A stretch of 14,338 nucleotides of DNA. It comes from Ornithomonoglobus_A sp034090805 (GTDB lineage: Bacteria > Bacillota > Clostridia > UBA1381). The stretch covers positions 1 to 14,338 of the forward strand of contig JAXDRV010000071.1 of assembly GCA_034090805.1 (NCBI GenBank). Reading direction: 5' to 3'. Made by a program: the position numbers and the translations under genes. Below, piece after piece: positions 1-6,729 of the stretch. Positions within the stretch are counted from its first letter, which is position 1, and each line of letters begins with the position of its first letter. Under the pieces are notes generated by a model. It saw nothing but the letters and a program-made list of their open reading frames with translations. It had not been told where the DNA came from and searched no databases.

Positions 1-87
1 GAAAAACCAAGAAAACAGCAGCTGATAAGGATGCTGCCATGGTCGGAAGATTTGCCGGAATACTGTAAGATACCTAAAAGAGTCTGA
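1..87 (+). CDS. IS66-family transposase, C-terminal tail (partial, runs off the left edge)
   Basis: Frame 1 is open from the first base to a TGA at 85-87 and encodes 28 residues. The segment LPWSEDLPEYCKIP resembles the end of the short C-terminal element of IS66-family (DDE) transposases of Firmicutes, which usually finish with a 'LPW(S/N)..LP..C(K/R)' motif. The catalytic domain and any start codon lie outside the window, so integrity cannot be judged. Its stop codon sits inside a strong inverted repeat, as expected for a transposase terminator. It faces the minus-strand glycosidase cluster and ends just where the SGNH esterase frame loses homology, consistent with insertion into that gene. 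The family call rests on memory of a short motif and is moderately uncertain. Confidence 0.5.
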   Translation, partial: EKPRKQQLIRMLPWSEDLPEYCKIPKRV

Positions 88-256
88 TAAGGTCTATAGA
101 CCAAATCAGACTCTTTTGACGTGGGTTTATTGATCGGATACCATACCCAAGCTCACCGGCTATCATCGTGACGTAATTCGACCCCAACACGTCCTCACGC
201 TCTCTGCCTCTAAACCAATCGGTGATTGAATCCCCTTGAAATAAAATCCTTTTCAT
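74..256 (-). pseudogene. SGNH/GDSL-family hydrolase, 5' fragment truncated by insertion
   Basis: Starting at the ATG at 254-256 (preceded by AAAGGA at a fitting distance), the frame encodes MKRILFQGDSITD, the block I signature of SGNH/GDSL hydrolases with the nucleophilic Ser in G-D-S. It continues with residues typical of the family as far as A-G-E-L-G-Y (about position 143). After that the frame runs into unrelated sequence, which is the IS66-side inverted repeat, and stops at 74. A full enzyme has about 200 residues or more; only about 38 remain, and the Asp/His block V is missing. It starts 34 bases after the GH28-like gene and was probably its operon partner. In that setting it could have been a pectin or rhamnogalacturonan acetylesterase, but that role is inference. 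It should be non-functional as it stands. Confidence 0.75.
76..117. terminator. Bidirectional terminator-like inverted repeat after the transposase
   Basis: Positions 76-88 (AAAAGAGTCTGAT) are perfectly complementary to 105-117. Between them lies a perfect 12-bp palindrome, GGTCTATAGACC (91-102), flanked by AA on each side. The outer stem begins with AAAA and ends with TTTT, so it can act as an intrinsic terminator in either direction. The transposase stop codon (85-87) is inside the left arm. In the other direction it forms the artificial 3' end of the truncated esterase frame. Confidence 0.65.
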
Positions 257-290
257 AATTATCAATTCCTTTCTTTATTTTATACTTACC

Positions 291-1472
291 TTAATTTATA
301 TTTACCTCAATGCCTTGTTCGGCATAAAATGTACCCGAAAAATCATTCTCCGCACAAAGCTTTCCGTTCGGTGCTATATCAAAGCTTGACGCAAGCTTTC
401 TTTTATCCGAATCAACAATTCGTATATTCGAGTCGTGTATGGAAAGTCCCGTGACATTCCCTGCGACAACACCGATATTTTCCGATTTCGCACTCAGTCC
501 CGAAATTCTCACATTATCTATAATTCCGCTGCTGTTTGCGGAGCATATGACAAAAGGCTCCCCCTTTCCCCACCAGCCGCCGGCAAGGATATGGGTATCC
601 ATAATAACATTTGAAACGGAAACATTCTTTACATATCCGCCATCTCCGGCAAAAACGGCAAGTCCGCGGTTTGTGTCGTGTATACACACATTGCTCACAA
701 GCACGTTTTCGACTCTTCCGCCAATGTGTCCCACACGGATTGCCGCAGAGCTTGACTGCATTATACAGTTTGTTATGACAATATTGCGGCAGATAAGACT
801 TTCCTCCAACAGGCAGGTCAGCGCAACGCAGTCGTCGCCGCATTTTAAATTACAGCCTGTTATTATTGCATTTTTGCTTCCGCATATATGTATTCCGTCA
901 CTGTGCGGAGTTCTTATGTCATTGTCTACCGTTATTCCCGAAATCTTTATATCGTCGCAGTTGTTAAAGGTCAGAGTCCAGCACGGCGAGTTCACAAGCT
1001 TTATATCGGAAATATGTATATTTTTGCACCTATCAAACAATATCGGACGTCTTATTCTCTCATTCGGTCTTGCCGGAATTTCCTCCGCAAATTCTCCCCA
1101 TGCCTGTCTGTCATCATCATTTATTGTATAGTCAAGAAAATCATATGCCGAAATATCTATAATTCCCTTTCCTGCCATTGATACATTTTCGCAAGCTCTT
1201 GCTATCATAAATGAATTGGTGACCTGTCCGAAGCTGTCATAAAAGCCGTTTTCGGCATATTTTGATACATCAGAAACAGCCTTAATGCACGCACCGTCCT
1301 CAAGATACAGTGTTACATTGCTCTTTAGATACAGCGTAGATGTATAATAAACACCCTTTGGCACAATCACCGTACCGCCGCCCTCGGCAGCATTTATTGC
1401 ATTTTGTATAGATACGGCATTATCTTCACATGAGCATGACGCACCGAAATCAATTATATTAATTTTATTCAT
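291..1472 (-). CDS. Glycoside hydrolase family 28-like (polygalacturonase-type) protein
   Basis: A 393-residue right-handed beta-helix protein with no signal peptide or membrane segment, so probably cytoplasmic and acting on imported oligosaccharides. The N-terminus has the usual pectin-hydrolase entry (N-I-x-D-F-G-A near residue 5; G-G-G-T-V-x-V-P-x-G near 31-40). GH28 motifs are visible: H-S-D-G-I with Asp192, C-G-D-D with Asp213/Asp214, and a G-H around residue 249. The canonical R-I-K block is replaced by N-R-G-L-A-V near 268-273, and a W-W-G-K-G-E-P-F motif follows at about 300-307. It therefore belongs to a divergent GH28-like branch, and exact linkage specificity cannot be read from sequence. 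The start is supported by AAGGAG just upstream. It lies downstream of the GH42 gene across a 191-bp spacer with a large inverted repeat, and upstream of the broken SGNH esterase. A pectin-derived substrate is the likeliest. Confidence 0.85.
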   Translation of the reverse strand: MNKINIIDFGASCSCEDNAVSIQNAINAAEGGGTVIVPKGVYYTSTLYLKSNVTLYLEDGACIKAVSDVSKYAENGFYDSFGQVTNSFMIARACENVSMAGKGIIDISAYDFLDYTINDDDRQAWGEFAEEIPARPNERIRRPILFDRCKNIHISDIKLVNSPCWTLTFNNCDDIKISGITVDNDIRTPHSDGIHICGSKNAIITGCNLKCGDDCVALTCLLEESLICRNIVITNCIMQSSSAAIRVGHIGGRVENVLVSNVCIHDTNRGLAVFAGDGGYVKNVSVSNVIMDTHILAGGWWGKGEPFVICSANSSGIIDNVRISGLSAKSENIGVVAGNVTGLSIHDSNIRIVDSDKRKLASSFDIAPNGKLCAENDFSGTFYAEQGIEVNIN

Positions 1473-1501
1473 CTCAAATTCTCCTTAATTTTTATCAAAA
1501 C

Positions 1502-1641
1502 AGGCAATTGTAAAACTCAAGATTTCCTCAGGATTTGAGAGTGTTTTTGAGTTTATTCGGACGAGTTACCGCAAAGGATGTTTGAGTATGAATAAAATCA
1601 AAAATACTCTCAAATCCCAAACCGACATTTTACAATTTCCT
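1502..1641. repeat. Large imperfect inverted repeat between GH42 and GH28-like genes
   Basis: Inner arms 1531-1558 and 1590-1617 are complementary at 26 of 28 positions around a 31-nt loop. Outer arms 1502-1515 and 1628-1641 (core AATTGTAAAA / TTTTACAATT) are complementary at 13 of 14, and weaker similarity continues outward. The whole spacer can fold into one long hairpin on either strand. There is no clean T-run directly after the inner stem, so it is not a textbook terminator. A non-autonomous MITE-like element, or an mRNA processing/attenuation structure that uncouples GH28 from GH42 expression, are both possible. Confidence 0.75.
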
Positions 1642-1663
1642 ATTTTATCAAAATCATACCCTG

Positions 1664-3775
1664 CTACTCTTTTATAAGTATATCCGCACTCTCTGCCGGT
1701 ATAACATACGTCCCGTCCTTCGGGGCGCTTCCGAATAAGGAGGTAAATTTTCCGTCAAGCTCTATAACCGCATCTGTTTCTGCTGCATTGTTAACGGCAA
1801 TAATATTGTCGGTTATCCTGTCTGTATGAACACCGTATCCCGCACTGTAAGGATTTTTCTCCGCACCTGCGCTTTCGGCAATGTATGACACAAATTCAGA
1901 AAACGCCTCGCTGCCGTTTTCCGCACCCTCGCCCAGGTTCGTTCCGCAATAGTAAATCGTACCCTTTCCGTACTCCTTCTTCAATATGCACGGCTCTCCG
2001 TTAAATGTTCCGATAACCTCAGCACCATCTCCGTCAAGACAGGCAAATCGCTCCGCACCCGTCAGAGTTATGCCTATATTCGTTTTAATCGCAAAGTTTT
2101 TACCGCCGTTTAACCCATACGCATCTATCGCTTTTTTCACATCGTCCACAAATCCGGAGGTATCAGCCGTTTCACCGTTTACAATGCTCTTTAAATGGTA
2201 TGAGCTTGTTGTATATACCTCATGTATACCCCAAAGCTCATCTGCGCCGCAGCCGGGCATGGTGTATGAATGTCTTCCGTTGTCGGCATTGTAGCCGCCG
2301 AGATGCGCTTCGCACAACAGAGTGCCGCCTCGCTTTACAAAGCTGTCCACCGTACCGATAAGTCTTTCGTCAGCCTCATAGCAGCAAGGCATGATGAGAA
2401 GCTTTATACCGTCAAGTCCGCTTTCCACTGTCTCATCGTCCACTATACGGCAATTATAGTTTCCGTAATAAACTGCATTAACATATGCTTCTATGCTTTT
2501 TGCAAAGCTTTGCAGCTCGTTATTTATGCAGAAGGACAGGATTTCATTCTTTCTCCCCTTCCAAACAGCAATTTCCCGCTTGGGAGCATCTGATTTCATA
2601 ATCTCGTCCGTATAAGGGCGCAGCCTTGATATAAACTCCTCTGCGGCAATGCCCACACTGCCCATGCTTCCGTCAGGCTTCGTCACTCCCCACGCCGGAG
2701 CTTCATGCCCCAACACTTCGGGTCTGTACTGCCAGAACATAAACCCTTTTATACCCATTCCCATCTGCGGAACAAGATCTTTTACCATATCATTGAGCGT
2801 TATCTGCTTTTGGTGCATTTTTGTGTTTCCGCTTCCGATATGGCATTCCACATTGTAGCAGGTTTTCCCGTAACCTGCCGATGTTGTCAGAACACTCCAG
2901 ATTGGCTTAGCAAAGTTTGTCGACGCAAAAACGTCACACTCCTTTGCAAGCGCAAAATCATCAACGCCCGTAAGTGCGTTAAATATTGAAGATGTGTTCG
3001 GCACAACGTGAAGATATACGAGATGTTCGCTGTCGATACTTTTTGTCAAACGCAGCCGCCAAAGTCCCTCTGCCGTCATCTTATCGAGATTAAATTCCCT
3101 AAAATCCATAAAGTCGGCAAATGTGAACCGCTCCGTCGGCAATTCTATGTCGCCAAAGTCATCATAGCATCTGCCCCATACCTCGTTGAGCTTTTCAATC
3201 GTTTTGTACTTCGTCTTGAGCCAAACAATAAAATCTTCTCTGCAATTATCGCAGAAACACGAAAGCTCATCGGCTTTTGCATATCTGTATGTACCGCACT
3301 GCTCAGGCTCATTCCACACATCCCACATATAAAGTGCCGGATGATTCTTATATCTTTCAACCGTCTTTTCCAAAAACCGCTTCCTTGCCTCAAGTGCTTT
3401 CTTATGACTGTAGCAAGTTCCCGGAAAACCTCCTATCTGCCTGTGACCCTCAGCATGCGGCTCAACCGTTCTGCCGTTGGCAAGCAGTATTTTTGACTCC
3501 GGATACTTCTTTAAAATCCAGCCGGGCGCAACATCGAATATAACATTCAATGTCACCCTCAAACCGTTTTTATAAGCCAAATCCATCAGTTCATCAATAT
3601 CATCAAAGTAAAAACTGTCCTCCGCACGGTGTGTCCATCTCCATTGTACCCAAAACTTCACATCATCGAATCCGGCAGCTTTTATATTTGCCAAATCACT
3701 TTCCCAATTGTCACACGAAGGTGTCGGCGCACGATAGTACTGTACTCCAAAAATAAATTCCTTTCTTTCTGTCAT
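1664..3775 (-). CDS. Beta-galactosidase, glycoside hydrolase family 42
   Basis: A 703-residue GH42 enzyme without signal peptide, so probably intracellular, hydrolysing terminal beta-galactosides such as galacto-oligosaccharides from galactan or pectin side chains. The TIM-barrel opens with F-G-V-Q-Y-Y-R-A-P-T-P. The acid/base Glu is in W-N-E-P-E (Glu156), and the nucleophile is probably Glu310 in Y-N-V-E-C. Cys121, Cys173, Cys175 and Cys178 (the last three as C-x-C-x2-C) match the zinc site of GH42 enzymes. F-W-Q-Y-R-P-E near 347-353 is a further family motif. The C-terminal part fits the trimerisation/beta domains of the family, and total length is typical. I chose the ATG at 3773-3775 because GAAGGGTGA precedes it; an in-frame TTG at 3814 lacks a ribosome binding site and overlaps the predicted promoter. 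It is first in the minus-strand glycosidase set, divergent from the two-component system. Confidence 0.93.
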   Translation of the reverse strand: MTERKEFIFGVQYYRAPTPSCDNWESDLANIKAAGFDDVKFWVQWRWTHRAEDSFYFDDIDELMDLAYKNGLRVTLNVIFDVAPGWILKKYPESKILLANGRTVEPHAEGHRQIGGFPGTCYSHKKALEARKRFLEKTVERYKNHPALYMWDVWNEPEQCGTYRYAKADELSCFCDNCREDFIVWLKTKYKTIEKLNEVWGRCYDDFGDIELPTERFTFADFMDFREFNLDKMTAEGLWRLRLTKSIDSEHLVYLHVVPNTSSIFNALTGVDDFALAKECDVFASTNFAKPIWSVLTTSAGYGKTCYNVECHIGSGNTKMHQKQITLNDMVKDLVPQMGMGIKGFMFWQYRPEVLGHEAPAWGVTKPDGSMGSVGIAAEEFISRLRPYTDEIMKSDAPKREIAVWKGRKNEILSFCINNELQSFAKSIEAYVNAVYYGNYNCRIVDDETVESGLDGIKLLIMPCCYEADERLIGTVDSFVKRGGTLLCEAHLGGYNADNGRHSYTMPGCGADELWGIHEVYTTSSYHLKSIVNGETADTSGFVDDVKKAIDAYGLNGGKNFAIKTNIGITLTGAERFACLDGDGAEVIGTFNGEPCILKKEYGKGTIYYCGTNLGEGAENGSEAFSEFVSYIAESAGAEKNPYSAGYGVHTDRITDNIIAVNNAAETDAVIELDGKFTSLFGSAPKDGTYVIPAESADILIKE

Positions 3776-3813
3776 ATGAAAATCACCCTTCCGCAAGTTT
3801 CTTGTTATAATCA

Positions 3814-3842
3814 ATTATACATCATCTAAAATCAAAAAGCAA
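3814..3842 (-). promoter_or_regulatory. Predicted promoter of the GH42 gene
   Basis: On the minus strand, -35 TTGCTT (3837-3842) and a perfect -10 TATAAT (3814-3819) are separated by 17 bp. Transcription would start near 3807, giving a leader of about 30 nt before the ATG at 3775. The -35 matches the consensus at only three of six positions, which suits a promoter needing an activator. Confidence 0.55.
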
Positions 3843-3879
3843 TAAAACGGCATGGGGATATTTTCTACCCAATTTTTCA

Positions 3880-3905
3880 AAAACCGCATATCTATGCGAT
3901 TTTTT
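3880..3905. promoter_or_regulatory. Palindrome CGCATA-TC-TATGCG between divergent promoters
   Basis: Arms 3885-3890 and 3893-3898 are perfectly complementary, and flanking A-rich (left) and T-rich (3900-3905) tracts extend the symmetry. It lies between the GH42 promoter and the kinase promoter. It could be an operator for the neighbouring NarL-type response regulator, which typically binds inverted heptamer-like sites, or a small bidirectional terminator insulating the two units. The sequence cannot decide between these. Confidence 0.45.
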
Positions 3906-3952
3906 GCACCTTCCTCATGAAATTTCCATAAATTCCATATATGCAATTACTA

Positions 3953-3981
3953 TTGTTTTTTATCATCGTTTATGCTATAAT
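3953..3981 (+). promoter_or_regulatory. Predicted promoter of the two-component operon
   Basis: -35 TTGTTT (3953-3958), a 17-bp spacer and a perfect -10 TATAAT (3976-3981) predict a start near 3988. The promoter lies downstream of an upstream in-frame ATG (3941), so translation from that ATG would not be possible from this transcript. This supports the later start at 4019. Confidence 0.6.
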
Positions 3982-4018
3982 GAACACAGACTTAATTATG
4001 AAAGAGAGGTTGTTGGCT

Positions 4019-5512
4019 ATGATGATAACGCTTTTGCCGTTAATGTTCTTTTTCTGCTTTACCGTAATAAAGCAGTTAAACAACTACTATTCTGTTGTAT
4101 ACAGCTTAACTCTTTTTTCTATTATGATGATTCTCCTGCTTTCAAGCTTTTACATAAATATAACAGCTCTTAACATATATTTCTTTCAAGTCGAAAAATT
4201 TGTTTTTATGCTGTTTAATAAGCTAAGCAGAAATAATTTTTCTATTTTTAACATACGCACGGCTCTTTATTTTGCCATATGCGTATATCTTTTCGCTATG
4301 TATATGGCAGCGGTACAAAATCAAATATTAAAAAAACGGTTGCCGCTTACCATTGCGGTTATATGCGGGCTGATGTTAATGCTATTTTTAAACAGCAATA
4401 CATTCTTGGAAAATCTGTATTTAAAATATCATCTCAGCGATAATATAAATTACAGAAAAATTTATCCTTATATATATGAATTAATCTATGGCACTAATGT
4501 TATAATTTTTTTGGGGCTGTCACTGCTCCCGCATATACAGGTATTGCGTAAATATTCCGAGATACGGATGATTTATAAGAAAAAACAAGTGCTTTTGTTC
4601 AGTCTGATGTTGCTAATTTTGCAGGTATTTATCGCATATTTGATATGCTTTTCACCTATACGAAGTTACTTTATTAACCGCAGCATATACTCTCTGTTCG
4701 AATACCCTGTTATAATACAGTCGGATGCATATTATATTTCATTTTTTATTATGATTACAATAATACTGTTTCTGTCTGTGACAGCTATTTTCAGACTGAA
4801 AATATTTGAGGAGATACGATTTTTTAAAGCACGTAAGCTTAACCAAAACAGCAGATATGTATTTAATGATATACGTCCTGTTTTTCACTCGATAAAAAAC
4901 TCGCTCATTCTCATTAACAGTTATAACACGCAAATGGAGCAAAATATAGATAACCGTTATGAGCTGCAAAATATATTAAAGCATTCGCAAGAAACCGTAG
5001 AGGAGCTTTTCTCTAATATTTCTACATTTTTAAACTCGTACAAAAAGCAGTCTCTGAGTTTTACGGACATTGAGTTTAACAGCTTTGTAAGCAATATTGT
5101 AAATTCACTCATAGTCCCGGAGGACATTAAAATTGTGAAGAACATTTCCGAAGAAGAGATAATCATATTCGGTGACAAATATGCTCTGCACGATGCAGTT
5201 TACAATATTATACAAAACTCCGTAGAGGCAATCGTTCCGAATGAAGGAACGGTAACCGTTTCTGTTTGGACAGAGGATGAATACGCTTGTCTGAGCATTT
5301 GTGACAACGGCTGCGGAATACCGCACAGAAACCTAAAGAAAATCTTTAATCCCCTGTTTTCAACCAAACAGTCGCACTCAAACTGGGGGCTCGGACTGGC
5401 GCATACGCAAAAAAATATTAAAGCACATTTGGGGTTAATTGAAGTTCAAAGTAAAATCGGAGTCGGAACGGAATTTCAAATAAGCATACCAAAAGAAGGA
5501 GGTACAAATTAA
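4019..5512 (+). CDS. Membrane sensor histidine kinase
   Basis: A 497-residue integral-membrane kinase that should autophosphorylate and pass phosphate to the response regulator encoded next. About the first 260 residues contain roughly seven or eight hydrophobic helices with no recognisable extracytoplasmic sensor domain. Next comes a helical dimerisation segment with the phosphoacceptor box F-H-S-I-K-N-S-L (His290). The GHKL ATPase domain follows: N-box H-D-A-V-Y-N-I-I-Q-N near 391-400, G1 box D-N-G-C-G-I at 429-434, F-box I-F-N-P-L-F-S-T-K at 442-450 and G2 W-G-L-G-L-A near 456-461. The start was placed at the ATG at 4019-4021 because GAGAGG lies 9 bases upstream and a promoter -10 lies before it; an ATG at 3941 has neither. 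It overlaps the regulator gene by one base. The ligand is unknown; a sugar or pectin breakdown product is a guess from the divergent GH42. Confidence 0.88.
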   Translation: MMITLLPLMFFFCFTVIKQLNNYYSVVYSLTLFSIMMILLLSSFYINITALNIYFFQVEKFVFMLFNKLSRNNFSIFNIRTALYFAICVYLFAMYMAAVQNQILKKRLPLTIAVICGLMLMLFLNSNTFLENLYLKYHLSDNINYRKIYPYIYELIYGTNVIIFLGLSLLPHIQVLRKYSEIRMIYKKKQVLLFSLMLLILQVFIAYLICFSPIRSYFINRSIYSLFEYPVIIQSDAYYISFFIMITIILFLSVTAIFRLKIFEEIRFFKARKLNQNSRYVFNDIRPVFHSIKNSLILINSYNTQMEQNIDNRYELQNILKHSQETVEELFSNISTFLNSYKKQSLSFTDIEFNSFVSNIVNSLIVPEDIKIVKNISEEEIIIFGDKYALHDAVYNIIQNSVEAIVPNEGTVTVSVWTEDEYACLSICDNGCGIPHRNLKKIFNPLFSTKQSHSNWGLGLAHTQKNIKAHLGLIEVQSKIGVGTEFQISIPKEGGTN

Positions 5513-6198
5513 TGATTAGAATAGGAATATGCGAGGATATACCGGATATGGCTGAATTAATCAAATCCGTTATTAATGCCGAAGATGATATGCAAACTGT
5601 TTTCACCGCTTTTTCAAAAGATGAATTATGCAAAAAAATAGACAAATATCCTTTGGATATATTATTGATGGATATTCAGCTCGAACATTCAAGGGCGGGA
5701 ATTGAGGCTACTAAAATCATTTCGGAAACATATCCCAATATAAAAATAATTATTTTAACGGTCTTTGAAGACTCAGAGCTTATTATAGAGTCGTATTATA
5801 TGGGAGCTGTGGATTACATAATAAAAACACCGACAATGGAGAATTTGGTTTCTCATATACGCACTGTTTTTTCTCAGCACGACTTTTTGGGGCCTCTTAT
5901 CGTAAAAAATCTCAAATTGGAGCGTACCAAACAATATAATATGCACGAAAGTCTTTTGTTTTTCATCAACAACTGGATAAACCTCACTCCCATGGAGCGT
6001 GATATATTAAAGCAGATATACGACGGAAAGAATCGTGCAAAAATAGCTAAGGATAATTTTATAGATGTATCGACCGTCCACACGCATATGAAGCACATAC
6101 TAAAAAAATTAGGTCAAAACTCAACAAAGGAATTGATAAGATTCCTGCACTCTATTAATTTCTATGACTATATCGGCAACGATACATACAACGGTTGA
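5512..6198 (+). CDS. NarL/FixJ-family two-component response regulator
   Basis: A 228-residue cytoplasmic DNA-binding regulator. The receiver domain (about 1-120) has the acidic pair Glu8/Asp9, phosphoacceptor Asp54 in L-L-M-D-I-Q-L, Thr83 and Lys105. A LuxR-type helix-turn-helix follows at about 157-215 (L-T-P-M-E-R-D-I-L ... V-S-T-V-H-T-H-M-K-H-I-L-K-K-L). The ATG overlaps the kinase stop (TAATG) and AAGGAGG lies inside the kinase 3' end, so the two proteins are probably made in a coupled way and act as a cognate pair. The gene ends at a bidirectional terminator. Probable targets are its own promoter and the divergent GH42 set, perhaps through the palindrome at 3885-3898. That is inference from position. 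Confidence 0.93.
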   Translation: MIRIGICEDIPDMAELIKSVINAEDDMQTVFTAFSKDELCKKIDKYPLDILLMDIQLEHSRAGIEATKIISETYPNIKIIILTVFEDSELIIESYYMGAVDYIIKTPTMENLVSHIRTVFSQHDFLGPLIVKNLKLERTKQYNMHESLLFFINNWINLTPMERDILKQIYDGKNRAKIAKDNFIDVSTVHTHMKHILKKLGQNSTKELIRFLHSINFYDYIGNDTYNG

Positions 6199-6290
6199 CG
6201 CACCATTGATTTTACGGGAAAGCAATTCGCCAAACCGATCTTTTGCGACAAGCTCCCGATTATCCGCATAATTGCATATGCAAAAACCAA
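6199..6290. other. Intergenic segment between convergent genes, possible dispersed repeat
   Basis: After the response regulator stop, the DNA is unusually open: the plus frame following the TGA continues without a stop to about 6363, and overlapping minus-strand frames are also long. No ribosome binding site or recognisable domain supports a gene. It contains a perfect 12-bp palindrome, TTGCATATGCAA (6272-6283). Openness in several frames together with palindromes is typical of repeated intergenic elements, but I see no second copy in this window. Confidence 0.25.
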
Positions 6291-6330
6291 ACCTTCTGCG
6301 GCTGAACAAGAACCACAGAAGGTGTTTTTT
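6291..6330. terminator. Bidirectional intrinsic terminator between convergent operons
   Basis: ACCTTCTG (6291-6298) pairs with CAGAAGGT (6316-6323), with an additional GG/CC pair after one mismatch. On the plus strand the stem is followed by GTTTTTT; on the minus strand by TTGGTTTTTG. It should terminate both the two-component operon and the DUF1667-ending operon. Confidence 0.85.
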
Positions 6331-6380
6331 GCGGCGCAGACAATATACCAAATTATCACTTAATACCGCCATATTTTTGC

Positions 6381-6728
6381 CTATCTGTTTTCGGTAACTA
6401 CAATATCACTGCCGAATACGTTCGCTATAACCACAGTACCTATCTCAACCGGCAACGTAACAATTTTGCTGTTAAGTACTCTCATACACTCGAAAACATC
6501 TGATTTCGGTATCGGCGTTACTGTTTTTACCGGAATAACAGTTCCGTCCGAACAGCGCATCGTTGATGTAACGGTACGCATGGGGTTTGTACATTCGTTT
6601 TCGGCGTATTCCGCACCCCTTTTGCACGTATTGCCCGTCACTCCCAAAACCTTGCCGTTTTCGTCAAGCTCCGCTTTTAATGCGCAGCCCTTAGGGCATA
6701 TAATACAGGTTAATTCTCTTATTGCCAT
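6381..6728 (-). CDS. DUF1667 family protein (CxxC-type small subunit of the glycerol-3-phosphate dehydrogenase module)
   Basis: A 115-residue protein with the DUF1667 cysteine signature C-I-I-C-P-K-G-C (Cys8, Cys11, Cys15) and further cysteines at 35 and 46, suggesting a metal or Fe-S site. The family is regularly found as the third gene beside a GlpA/LhgO-like dehydrogenase and an NAD(P)/FAD oxidoreductase, as here, and is thought to be an electron-transfer or accessory subunit; its biochemical role is not established. The ATG follows the oxidoreductase stop by one base, with GGAGG inside the end of that gene. It is the last gene of the operon and ends before the bidirectional terminator. 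Confidence 0.9.
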   Translation of the reverse strand: MAIRELTCIICPKGCALKAELDENGKVLGVTGNTCKRGAEYAENECTNPMRTVTSTMRCSDGTVIPVKTVTPIPKSDVFECMRVLNSKIVTLPVEIGTVVIANVFGSDIVVTENR

Positions 6729-6729
6729 A

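Larger units (their letters stand above)
1..135 (+). mobile_element. Right end of an IS66-like insertion sequence (boundary inferred)
   Basis: The transposase tail, its terminator hairpin and the abrupt loss of SGNH-hydrolase homology at about 130-143 together suggest that an insertion sequence ends here. I could not identify a clean terminal inverted repeat or target duplication: the expected IS66-type end (reading ...TTAC) is not visible, and the left end is outside the window. The right boundary is therefore only an estimate from where the esterase reading frame stops looking like an esterase. Confidence 0.35.

Noticed and set aside
439..1131. Long plus-strand open frame opposite the GH28-like gene
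   Set aside because: It is antisense to a gene with clear domain motifs and ribosome binding site, and its translation has low-complexity, unrecognisable content.
3776..3814. Upstream TTG start for the GH42 gene
   Set aside because: No ribosome binding site, and it lies within the predicted promoter; the ATG at 3775 has GAAGGGTGA before it.
6121..6372. Minus-strand frames of 63 and 83 codons over the end of the response regulator
   Set aside because: They cross the bidirectional terminator and the regulator's coding end and lack a ribosome binding site; treated as non-coding.
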